From Haemonchus contortus (Eukaryota > Nematoda > Chromadorea > Rhabditida > Trichostrongylidae), in contig LS997566.1 in the NCBI GenBank assembly GCA_000469685.2, positions 41,270,420 to 41,334,419 on the forward strand: a DNA stretch of 64,000 bases. The letters run 5' to 3'. The notes beneath the pieces are model-generated. The model ran no database searches, was not told the origin of the DNA, and saw only the letters and a program-made list of their open reading frames with translations. Below are positions 47,813-58,300 of this stretch, one piece after another. Position 1 is the stretch's first letter; each line of letters begins with the position of its first letter. The position numbers were made by a program, and so were the translations under genes.

Positions 47813-49271
47813 CTTCTTCTTCATCCTTATTAGTTGCTCTCGAGAACTTATATGATCACTCTTTGCCATTCCAAAACGGGATTGATCCATGCCAAAAGAA
47901 TTAGTCCTTCTGTACTGTAAAGTTCGCGAAGGTCGCGTCAATGGCAAGGACAGGACTTATGGCTAGAAGCATATTGTGTGCATGTGCTTCATGATGGTCG
48001 CTCTCTTACTCATCCTTCTACCGTCAAAGTTCATCTTTCGTTTTACTACATTTTGTTGAACTCTTCTGAAGGTATTCATGCCGCCTCAACTGCCCTCCCT
48101 CGAGCAGCTGTGATGGTCCCAATTTGTACAATGCGAATGTAATTATTGAGTTTTTTTTGTTTAGTCACAAATTCCTGAGGTACTTTGTTGTGTTGCTCTT
48201 AATATGGCAAGCTTCGTCAGAAGGAAGTCGATTTATCTCCTGTGTGACAGAAAAGTTGATTAATTCGGAATTGTTTACGTCACAGCTTTCGCTTTATGGT
48301 TTCATAAAACGAAAACGAATTTCATTTTTTTCTCTGTTGTTGTTGTTGTAAGCTTGATCGATTAGATAAGATGTGTATTAACAGATATAAAAAAATTTTT
48401 ACGTAGTATAAACATGGTCGATTTTTTCGTTTTTTTTCAGCATTTGCAGCTCTACACATTCCCGAGTTTACTTTCTAGGGAAAAACGATGTGATGATGAT
48501 GATGTGTTTTCATGGTTTTTTTTTTCAAGAAAGTGTACGAATCTAGCCCCGGGATATTGGGTTTTTTCGTAAAAACCATTATTACTATTAAAATGGATTT
48601 GGAAGTTTCAAGGTGTTCTTTTTGCACATCGACTAACTGCAGCTTTCCGGGGGATACATTATCTTGTAGAAGGCTACGAATTTTTGCCGAAGAGCCGTGT
48701 GGATCAACAAATTTCCATTCGTGTTGTTAAATTACAAACTTCCAGCTGGTGTAGGTTTTTTCAATGTTGAGACAATGTGAGGCGAGCGTCGTCAGTGTTT
48801 GCTGCAAGCCTCTTCTCTCTACGGCGTGGTGGGAATGGGTGTATGACAGGCTTTGAGAGCATTTTTCTTCGTATTCTTGGACATACCTCTCTAACGTGGG
48901 CATAAATAAGCTATGATCCGATTGCATGGTGACTCCGGCAGTGTCCCATGTTTTCCTCTAAAATTACTGCTTTCTACTTATGCTTAGGTTCTCGATGGTT
49001 TTCGTTCCTGATGTAGATGTTGAGTTTGTCTGTTTTCTTTTAACATACATATCTCTTTCATGTTGTTTAGCTTTATGTTTTTCCTTACGTCTTGCCAACA
49101 CCTTACAGTGTAGAATTTCTTCCTCTGTTGTCGTAGCGCGTCTACTAGACAACCTAACTAAATAAATAAATTACAAACTGATGGCTCTCGTCGTAAATAG
49201 AGTTCCCCACCAATCCATTTTCGCAAACTTTTACTCATAGGCAATGAACTGTATTTTCATTTATCATTTTT
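47813..49271. other. Intergenic between genes C and D, unassigned frames
   Basis: Minus-strand frames at 49152-48964 (Lys/Arg-rich, KVLARRKEKHKAKQHERD) and 48927-48727 (LERYVQEYEEKCSQSLSY) follow each other with only a short gap and could be remnants of one protein, but I recognise no family. The rest has no visible features. Confidence 0.25.
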
Positions 49272-49545
49272 TGTGAGCAATGGGTGGAAGTGGTATAGTG
49301 GCAGGTAGCGCATTATATCATAGTGATGGGTTCGAATCTTGGATTGATATCCGCTTAGGCTAGCTAAGTCTTCCGTTCCTTAGACGTCGGTTAAGTGGTA
49401 CCATACTCGTCTGGGGGAAGAAAACCACTGACCAGCAAGCCATTGCAAGTTATGTTAAAGTCCCACGCGCGTCCAACATGCCACTACATTCTCTTGGGAG
49501 TCGAATGCGGAGGCGCATCCCTCAGACGGGATTGATCAACGCTCA
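49272..49545 (+). repeat. tRNA-derived SINE-like repeat, best-preserved copy
   Basis: An A-box-like TGGAAGTGGTATAGTGGCAG and a B box GATGGGTTCGAATCTTGG, spaced as in tRNA genes, are followed by a non-tRNA body (GGTTAAGTGGTACCATACTC, AGTCGAATGCGGAGGCGCAT, GACGGGATTGATCAACGCTC) and a T-rich end near 49553. It is the clearest member of the family in the window. Confidence 0.7.
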
Positions 49546-49695
49546 AAGTCTTTATTTTTTATTCTTTGATTTCAATACCTATTTCGTTCCTGAATCTATA
49601 CTCAAATAGGACAATAGCCAAAAATGAGAATACGTGAGGAGTCTAGCATAGCCACTACGCAAGGATGGCTCGCAGACGCTCGAAACGTTCCTAAT

Positions 49696-50000
49696 TTTTT
49701 CGGGGCAGAGTTGGTGTAGAGGTAAGTGATGCACTCTCACACATGCATTATCCAGCTATTGGATTATGGATCGATACTCGTAAAGGTCAACCAAACCTTC
49801 CATCCCTTCAGAGTCAGTTAATTACCACTGAACTTGGTCGGGAGAGTTCTAGCACCGAAGTGTAAATCAGGTGGCCACCGCAACTTATAGTACGGGCAAC
49901 AAACCCTTTCAAAACTTCGAAAAATAAAACAATTTTGAACGGAAGTCAAATGCGTGGGCTCATCCTATAAAGGGGTTGATTCAAGACAGCACTTCATCAC
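49696..50000 (+). repeat. tRNA-derived SINE-like repeat
   Basis: Starts with GAGTTGGTGTAGAGGTAAGT and a B-box-like ATGGATCGATACTCG. The body has ACCACTGAACTTGGTCGGGA, GGTGGCCACCGCAACTTA and GGAAGTCAAATGCGTGGGCT, and it ends ...GGGGTTGATTCAAGA. It lies about 150 bases after the previous copy. Confidence 0.62.
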
Positions 50001-50165
50001 TTTGATTTCAGTAAACATAGAATAATCTATTGCTTAACCATTCACTTTTGTGATGCCTGCATCTTCGAGATTTGCTGCTTTTCGATGTAGGGATGGCATT
50101 TTGTCATCGCAGATATTACCTGGATACAATATCTCCTGAGGACCACGAGATTTCGTCATGTCCTC

Positions 50166-52093
50166 AGGGGATGTGTGCCGATTCGTGCAATTCTGAGGGC
50201 GCGCGGAAAATTGCGCGGCGAAATTCAGTGCGATTTGGACGACTGCAGCTTTATCATTGGGGCACAAATTTGAAGTAAAGTGCAGTACTCGCCGTAAGAA
50301 CTCAAAAATTAACGAGAATACCGCGAGTTTGCGTCTTTTTCGTCTTTTCTCTATAAATCGCTTCTAAATAAAGTAATCGAGGAGGAGGAAATACCATTGA
50401 ACACAGCTCATCGAGCTCTACAAGATGATACCCTAAAATGTCAATGCTTTATCTTGGATTGCGTCATGCACTTGAGCACCATCCGAAAAGTGATTGCATG
50501 CACATGGGGTGCACGCTTTAGTGCTTGTAGGGGCTCATTGGACCCTAAAGTTGATCTGTTCAGGATTTTCTTTGGATTGCGCCACGTACTCCACTTTACA
50601 CAATGTGAAAATGATTGTTGGTTTTGTTTACTCTTCATCGTTCCTTTTTGGTTTGGAGACCGTAGATAAGTCCATCTACGGTTTCTGCACTCAACACTCC
50701 TCTTTACTGAATCCACAGAGAATATGACATCAATTCACGGCAAAATAACGGAGTCGATTTTTTTTGCGTCTTCCCATTTTTTGAGAAATTTTCCTACGGA
50801 ATCTGAGGAGATGGTGTCGAAGAAAAGATGTCGTAGACATCTCTTTAATGTCTGCAAGTCTGTAATGGCATTCCCAAACTGGGCCCCAAACTTCGAACTT
50901 CGTCAAGCCCAAATCATAAAACAATGTTTTCTCCATTCCCGTTGGTCTTTTTGCAGCTGCGTTGTACACTGTTAGATTCCCCGTGAAAAATCCTATCGAA
51001 TGATATAAAGGTCGACCAGTGACGAAAACCTCCCTCAGCAACCACTTTCTGCAGTAGGCCTGTCTCTGAGCGGTTTCCTGCAGGGCGCGGTACATAACTG
51101 ATCTACGGCCTCTGCACACAACACTCCTCTTTACAGGTTCCATTGAGAATATAACATCGATTTAAGGCAAAATAACGAAGTCGATTTTTTTTGAGATCTC
51201 TCATTCTTGGAGGAATTCTACTCTGGAACCTGAGGAGGTGGCAGCGAGGCAATCTGCTATTGTAGACTACTCTTTGTGTTCTTCGAGGCTGTTATGGGCC
51301 TCATCAAAGATCAACAGTTCTCTCTTGGTATGGCTCCAAGCTTCGCTTATCGTCACGCTCAAATTACAAAATTATGCTTTTTCCCCTCGCCGATTGAATT
51401 TTTGCAATCAAATTGCATACTGTTAGATCCTCCGTGAAAAGTGCTATCTAGTGATTGTTTCTTGCCCTAGCGGAAAAGGAAAAAACGTTGTTTTATGATT
51501 TGGGCTTGACGAAGTTCGAAGTTTCTAGAAGATCGTAGATGCACTTATCTACATCCTCCAAACCAGAAAAGGAACGATGAAGAGTAAGCAAAACCAATAA
51601 TCATTTTCACATTGTACTGAGTAAAGTCGAAAACGTGGCGCAATGAAAAGAAAGTTCTGATCAGATCATCTTAAGGGACCAATGAGCCCCTAGAAGCACT
51701 AAAGCGTGCGCACCATGTGCATGCAATCACTTTTCGGATGGAGCTCAAGTGCATGACGCAATCCAAAATAAAGAATTTTTGTCATTTTAGGGTATCTTCT
51801 TGTAGAGCTCGATGAGCTGAGTTCAATGGTATTTTTTCTCCTCGATTACTTTACTTTATTTAGAAGCGATTTATAAAGAAAAGACGAAAAAGACGCAAAC
51901 TCGCGGTATTCTCGTAAATTTTTGAGTTCTTACGGCGAGTACTGTAGGTTGGTGGGATTGTCCGACCCTACCAAAGTACTCTACTTCACGTTTGGGCCCC
52001 AATAATAGGCGCCAGAGTTGTTTGAATTATCGCGAATTTCGCCGCGCAATGTGCCGCGAGCACCCGGAATCGCACGAATCGAACGTCCACCTG
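50166..52093. mobile_element. Large foldback element with duplicated core
   Basis: The left arm (about 50166-50685) and right arm (about 51530-52093) are inverted copies of one another over more than 500 bases, for example CATGCACATGGGGTGCACGC on the left and the complement of its match on the right. The spacer holds two direct copies of a roughly 420-base unit starting at about 50690 and 51105 (CTCAACACTCCTCTTTACTG versus CACAACACTCCTCTTTACAG, then CGGCAAAATAACGGAGTCGA versus AGGCAAAATAACGAAGTCGA). The outer ends carry a GGCGAAATTC motif with G-C-rich surroundings, shared with the small foldbacks at 53878 and 54113. No transposase is visible. Confidence 0.87.
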
Positions 52094-52254
52094 TCTTCAT
52101 GTACCGGCGATGACTACGAGGTCACGAGGACAACGCCGTATAAGATGTCCTCGTGAGAGAACCATCAGTCCAGGTTTTAAAACGAGTTGAACCCCACCCA
52201 CCCGACTCTCATCTTTTTCAGGACCACTATGGAAGGAAGCAGGTACATTGTGTG

Positions 52255-53115
52255 AGACTGCTATCCAGTGGAAACTCTCGCGCCTAATAGATGCTATCAG
52301 ATGCTCGCTCGATAATCATCGATCTAATGCGACGTTCAAGGTGTGTTCCCAATATTGTAGGAAGTTCGTCCAATGGTGTGGAGCGGAAAGAGTTAAGAGC
52401 ATCCCCATTCCGAAGGAACCTGCACTTGGCTTATTGCAATAAAAAAGACCAACATAGCTCATCGTCAGCTTTAACTTTCTTCTTGGGCAAACAGAAAGAA
52501 ATGGACAAAGAATCAGAAAAGTCTTGAATAGAAAGTACGGTGAGGAGCAGAGTACCAGTCAATCACCGGACCAAAATTAGTACAACAGTTTTTAATACTT
52601 TAGTACATTTAGGCGCATTTTCCTCAGATCCCAAAGCCTTTTCTACGGTGGCCCTGTATATACTGCTCATCAGGGATTTCCTTAGATTTAGCGAGGCTAG
52701 AAACCTCGGAATAGTTGATCACTCCAAATGCAATAATACATAATCAGTGTTTATACGGAAATCTAAGACCAGGCAGCGAAGGGGCCACGTTTTCGTTCAA
52801 GATTAGAGGACAGTCATAGGAGCATACAGTGATGCAAAAACAAATGGCATACGCTACAAAAATGAACAGCACCCATCTTTTTCCATCAAAGTCAACAACC
52901 CTTTCCCTCAGCCAGTCTACTATTTCCAAAAGACAAATTACAACAATTGTTTATTATTGCAGGTATAGGACACACGAATTACACTGCCCATGGTTTTAGG
53001 GGAGGCACAGTTCCCGCAGCCTTAGAGCAGGGGTTCGACAGAGCCCAGTGCAAATGGGAAGGTGGAGGTACCACAAATCACTTCAGGTATATATCCGTAC
53101 TACGACAGTCGAACT
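52255..53115 (+). pseudogene. Decayed tyrosine recombinase
   Basis: Three collinear pieces in different frames follow the order of tyrosine recombinases. Near 52340-52440 is a SAM-like N-terminal segment (FKVCSQYCRKFVQWCGAERV). Near 52640-52725 is the first catalytic Arg block (IRDFLRFSEARNLGIVD). Near 52985-53100 are the H-x-x-R box (AHGFRGGTVPAALEQGFD), a CKWEGGG segment and a presumed catalytic Tyr (HFRYISV). Frameshifts and stops separate them, so no active enzyme remains. Possible sources are a Crypton, a DIRS/PAT-type retrotransposon, or a host-fixed integrase-like gene. It starts about 160 bases beyond the large foldback. Confidence 0.68.
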
Positions 53116-53159
53116 GGAACTCCACAAATAACTACTGCCCTATCATCGCAATTTCATAA

Positions 53160-53877
53160 GTTTCACGTAAAATCCTTTTGAGTTGTCCTTTTTGTATATA
53201 TATATATATATATATGTTCAGTTTCAGTTTTTAAAGTGAAGTCTACGAGATGTATATATCAGATCCATGCAGTTACATCATTAAATGAGACGGAGCACAA
53301 TTGTTGTATCACATTTGCGCAACATTGTAGTGCTGATTTGTATTTATATGGGACTATTAATGATACCTATGCCGCATAATATGAGATAATAAACCTTCCC
53401 CTACCCACGAAGTGCTCTTCTCCGTTGTCGAAAAGCAATTTATACGGTAGTGACGTACGACGGATGTATAAATCAGTTTTGTTCGGATATTTGAAGGAAT
53501 TGATGTGAATGAGGAGGCATGCTGCTGGAACACAATTTACTCTTAGTTACTTCGATAACATCATTTATGAAACGAAGCGAACATTCAATTCGCAGAAATC
53601 TATTCAGATGGAAATCTTGAAGAAATTAACTACTGTTAGAAAAGGCTACACTTGTTTTCATTAGACTCGTCAACAAAGGAAACAGACTCTTCATTGACAT
53701 ACATACTTTTGACGCTTGACTAATTTCTTCTTTGGTATTCAGCAAGTGGAAGAAATGTTCTGAGGCAGATGTATGATGATAGCTAGCGAAAATGGCTCTT
53801 TCTCTAATGATCCTATCGCATGATGCGTCTGCCTCACTGCTAGGCTTGCCAATGATCATGTGGCCCAGGGGGACGGA
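53160..53877. other. Intergenic with a TA microsatellite
   Basis: A short TA run lies at about 53196-53215. Nothing else is recognised. Confidence 0.35.
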
Positions 53878-54094
53878 ACTTACGTGCGTCCGAGGATGCG
53901 CGCGGCAAATTGTGCGGCGAAGTGCGTGACGGTTCGAAAGACCCTGGCGCCTACCATTCGGGCTCAAATCCGAAGTAGAGTAGATTACTGATCCTACTAA
54001 TCTATCCGTCTTCAAGTTTGTGCCACAGAGTCGTCCGAATCGCCACGCACTTCGCCGCGCAATTGGCCGCGCGCATCCTCGGACGCACGTAAGT
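53878..54094. mobile_element. Small foldback element, copy 1
   Basis: The left end ACTTACGTGCGTCCGAGGAT continues through GCGCGCGGCAAATTGTGCGG. Its reverse complement closes the element at 54094. The arms are about 90 bases and the total is 217. There is no coding sequence. Subterminal GCGGCGAA blocks are shared with the large foldback. Confidence 0.85.
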
Positions 54095-54112
54095 GCCCAT
54101 ACCCGGGTGTGT

Positions 54113-54357
54113 ACCGATTCGTGCGATTCTGGGTGCGCGCGGCAAAGTGCGCGGCGAAATTCATGATGATTCGAACGACTCTGGCGCCTTTTATTGGGGT
54201 ACATAGTTAGAGTAAAACAGATTAGTAGGCCAGCTGATACTACTGATCCACTTTATTTCTAAATTGGGCCCCAATAACAGGCGCTAAAGGCATCAGAACA
54301 GCTATGAATTTCGCCGCGCAATTTGCCGCGGCACCCAGAATCGCACGAATCGTGCGT
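54113..54357. mobile_element. Small foldback element, copy 2
   Basis: The left end has CCGATTCGTGCGATTCTGGG and GCGCGGCGAAATTCATGATG. The right end reads the complement, with CCCAGAATCGCACGAATCG. It lies about 20 bases from copy 1 and shares its inner blocks GGCGCC and TTCGAA-like spacing, but has a different outer sequence that instead matches the ends of the large foldback. Confidence 0.83.
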
Positions 54358-54741
54358 CCCCCGAGTTATGAGGGGCTAAATGTTTCGAACCAGCGTAGCT
54401 CATTCTCACCAATAGAAGTTAGTATTCAAGTTAGTAGTCAGATAATTAGTCACCAGACTAAATATCATCGTCCTTAGAAAAAGAAACGGAAATTAGCATA
54501 GTTCCAAGTCTTTACCGTGATCCCACAACTGTTCTATATCACTCCTTGACTACTATGGTTTGTTCTACAGCGTTCTAAAGCTAAAGTGACATGAACCAAA
54601 AAAGAGATTACGATAGGTATTTAGATCCTTGGTGATCTTTCTTTATCTATGTTGCATGCATGTGAAACAGAGAGGTTCGGTAGAAAGGTACTTTTGATAA
54701 ATGGGCTGAGCGAATAAACGTTTTGTAGCTTAATACAAGTC

Positions 54742-55057
54742 CTTAAAGGCCTAGTCAACGATGAAAATGGTTTTTGTGATCTCCCCATAGGATGAGTTCG
54801 AGGTTTCCTAGTATACCATATGTGGCGCTATTAGGTCGGAAAACGGCCTAGTTAGGGAGTTACCAAAGCGTAAAGGTTGCACTGTGTGTATCCTCATCTC
54901 ATCCAACCTCTTCTTTTCCTGATTTTAAGTAGCCATTTTTTTCTCGAAATCGGCGAATTCTCTCGATTATTTCACTACCAATGGATTGTTCCCAACCTAT
55001 ACTTCCGCTTTTGAATAGAAACGGTTATCACAAAATTATCGTGAAAGGTGCCTTCAT
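54742..55057. mobile_element. MITE of the GGCACAGTTCACGATA family, copy 4
   Basis: Left end CTTAAAGGCCTAGTCAACGA and right end ATTATCGTGAAAGGTGCCTT. The interior has TGTGTATCCTCATCTCATCC and TTCACTACCAATGGATTGTT, matching 16206-16706. It lies about 260 bases upstream of the gene D start codon, so it could overlap the promoter. Confidence 0.65.
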
Positions 55058-55315
55058 TAGGATGAAGTGGGGTAATGTTCTCACCCACTTGAGGGCCAAC
55101 ATGATTGTTAATAACAAAATCTATCACGATTACTTTGCTTTTGAAGCTTTTTTTATGTTTCGGTAGCCTGTTGTTGTGTTTTTGTGCAATCCTCAGCCAG
55201 CCATACCGCCCCTTTCAAGTGAATTCGGAGCTCGTACCATTCCACATTAGAGTCGTATTTCGTTTTTTCAGCGACCTTATTCCTCAGCTATATTCTATGT
55301 AAACAAGTAAACACG

Positions 55316-58300
55316 ATGGCATGTCTAAAACACTTGGAATCCGTCGTTACTTTTGGTATATACTTCGTTGATATGACAATTATCACAACCTGCACTTCGA
55401 CAGCCATTATCAATTATAGAAATCGTGACTGCTTTCATCCTTTTTTCTGGTAGGCTTGATTTTCTCAATATTTTCCAGACTGACATTTTAGATAAAAACT
55501 GTTTTCCCACATTCTACAAAGTAGTGTGCCCTCATAAATCCTATATACACATCTACTGTACTTTAAAGACATTGAAGTGCTTCACCTCTTAGCTAAATCA
55601 GCGATTCCTTCCTTTCTACACTGGGAAAATGGGTCCTTTCTACACTGGGAAAATGGGGGAGAGGGATAGGAGTGAAAGTTTATCGTCCTTTTTCGACATT
55701 CTCGGCTTGGATGGAGTTTCCCTGTCCCATCCCAACTCCAATTTTCACTTATCTCTTTTGCACTATGGGACCTGCTGCTGTCGTATAGCACAAGTGTATG
55801 AAATCTTCTCGTCCGCTTTCTCTGATTAATCTTAGCAGACTCTGTAGCTGACTAGTGTGAATAGAAACGGTGACGGTATGACTTTGCTGAAACAGTTCGA
55901 GACATCATTCTGAATTGGAGGCCCGGTTTCTCTTCATTCGGCGGGTGGGCGAAGCTCGATGTGCAACTGGATCGTACAGGATGTAGCTTTCAAACTTAGA
56001 GATGAAGCCTTTGGAAGCTCCTTACTGTACTTAGAGAGCGGAAATGAGGGGAGAATTGCGGCTTCGCGCCCATGATTCATGATTCTGGCAAAAATCCTTC
56101 AAGGGAAGGCTTTTTCATTGTCAAGGTTAACAAATTCACAACATTGAGAGGAACAAAGTCCTCATCCGGACAGCAGCTGGCTACGTAAAGCCATAGTTTT
56201 GATGGAAGCCCAATAAAACACCCATGACACTTTGAATAGATGTGTAACTCGAGCTCCCATTACTTGGTTGACGCAAAAAAAGTTCATCGTTTGGACAGTA
56301 TAACTGTTAAAAACTAATTTTTTGGGGATTTTTGATTGAATTCCTTTGTATCGCTAGGATTCTGCAACTACAGTACCACTGTGTTACAGTACACTCTTCT
56401 CACTGTTTCTGCTCAGTTATGCAATAAGCGATGTATTCGAATTAGCATATCTTACTGGTCTACGGTACTCCGTCAACATAGTTTTCATAGATGATATTAG
56501 CGGTAAGATTTACTTGACTACAATTTGTCAATACAACCACAGATTTTACCGAATCGTTCAATTTCAGAGTTTTTCTACTTTTATGCATCTCCTTGTGCTA
56601 TTCTTTTGCTAGTAGAGCGTTTTGTGGCATCCTGGTTCTCGATGCAATACGGAAAAGCTCGACCTTGGAAAATATTCTGGATGGCTCAGCCGATTTGTGT
56701 GAGTGAACCATTTGCATGGCGCATCAATATTGTAGATACAGCTCAGCTTCTGCTGTCCCTATACCGATGTTCTCCTGAGCTTTGCTAATTGACAAGCCGC
56801 TGTATTCGCTTTTTTATAGTACAGGGTGCGGCAAAAGTTCTGGCAAAGACCCGTTTCAGGTTCACTATAAAAAATGAGGCCTTCGATCTCGACAGCATCT
56901 GTGCCACTATTTACTGCAAGTCCTCTACTATACATTCCATAAACTGGCCGTTCTTGAATATGCCATTTTACAGAATAGTTACAAGCAAAGACCAACGACC
57001 CTCCATCCTGCACCTCCATCTGGCTGAATGCACGGCAAAGACCATCTTCAAACAGCTCCAGATTCTCTTAAGAACCCTGTACAACGACGTTAACAGGTAC
57101 AAGGCGACAGGAACCATGGAGGACAAGTCTAAAAATGGAAAACCGAAGAGTGCAACGACAAAGGAAATCGGGAAAATCACTCGAGAGAAAATCCGCCGCA
57201 ACCATCGTAGGTCCAAGAGATAAACGGCTCTTGAGGTCGGAAATTTTGCTCGATCTGTCGTAAGGGTTGTCACCAGCCACCTCCGACTTCGCTCTTATAA
57301 GGTCAGAAAAGCTCACATGCTAACTAAACGTATGAAGAAAACTAGGTTCAAAAGATTTAGGGAGCGTTTGAAGCTATTTTCGCAGGCACACAGCAACATC
57401 CTTTTCACTGACAAATGCCTGTTTTCAACAGACCAATTCCTGAACACCTAAAACGATAGGATGATAGCGGGAAGCCCTGCAGAAGCCAGCCAACATGGAG
57501 GGATTGCTCAGCGATCTGGACACCCCAAGCTGTTGATGGTTTTTAGGGCAATCACATCGGACGGCAAGATGTCCCTGATTTTCTTGGAGAAAGGAGTCAA
57601 GGTGGATAGCAAGACTTACCTAAAAGGCATGTTGGAGAAGGAGTTACTCCCTTGGGCTGAATCCCATTTCGGCAACCGGACATGGACTTATCAACAGGGC
57701 TCAGCTCCAGCACACAGGTACAATGTGGTACAGGGGCTGGTGTGCAACGCACTTCCCAGACTTTATCTCGTCGGACGATTGGCTCCAAACAAACCAGGCC
57801 TGGATCCATTGGACTATTCTGTGTGGTCAGTACATAAGAGGAAATACTGCTCTATTAAGCACAGAAGTTTGGATGCTCTACGTGCAACCCTTGTTGAAGC
57901 ATGGGAGGATTTGGACGAAGTCCACCTCCGTGCCGCCGTCGACGCATTTCCTAGGAGACTTTTAGCCTGTAATCGCGCAAAGGGAGGCTATTTCGAGATC
58001 AAGTTTGTTTTCGTGATCTATATAGCTGTTGATAAATGCTGTTGGAGTTGTATCATGAATCGATCGATTTGAGCGTTTTTACAATCATGTTTACCGTTGC
58101 CAGAACTTTTGCCGCACCCTGTAGATTATCCATTCTTAAAAGGAGGGTACCTAGTTTAGCCAGGACGAGCCTGGGTTTCTGGAAAACAGAGCACAGTTTT
58201 TTGATCGCTGCTATTAGTAGTTCGAAGATTACAGTAATCGTTTCAGTTACTGGTATCGTATGCATTTATCTATTCAGCAAAGTTGACAATCTATTCGGAG

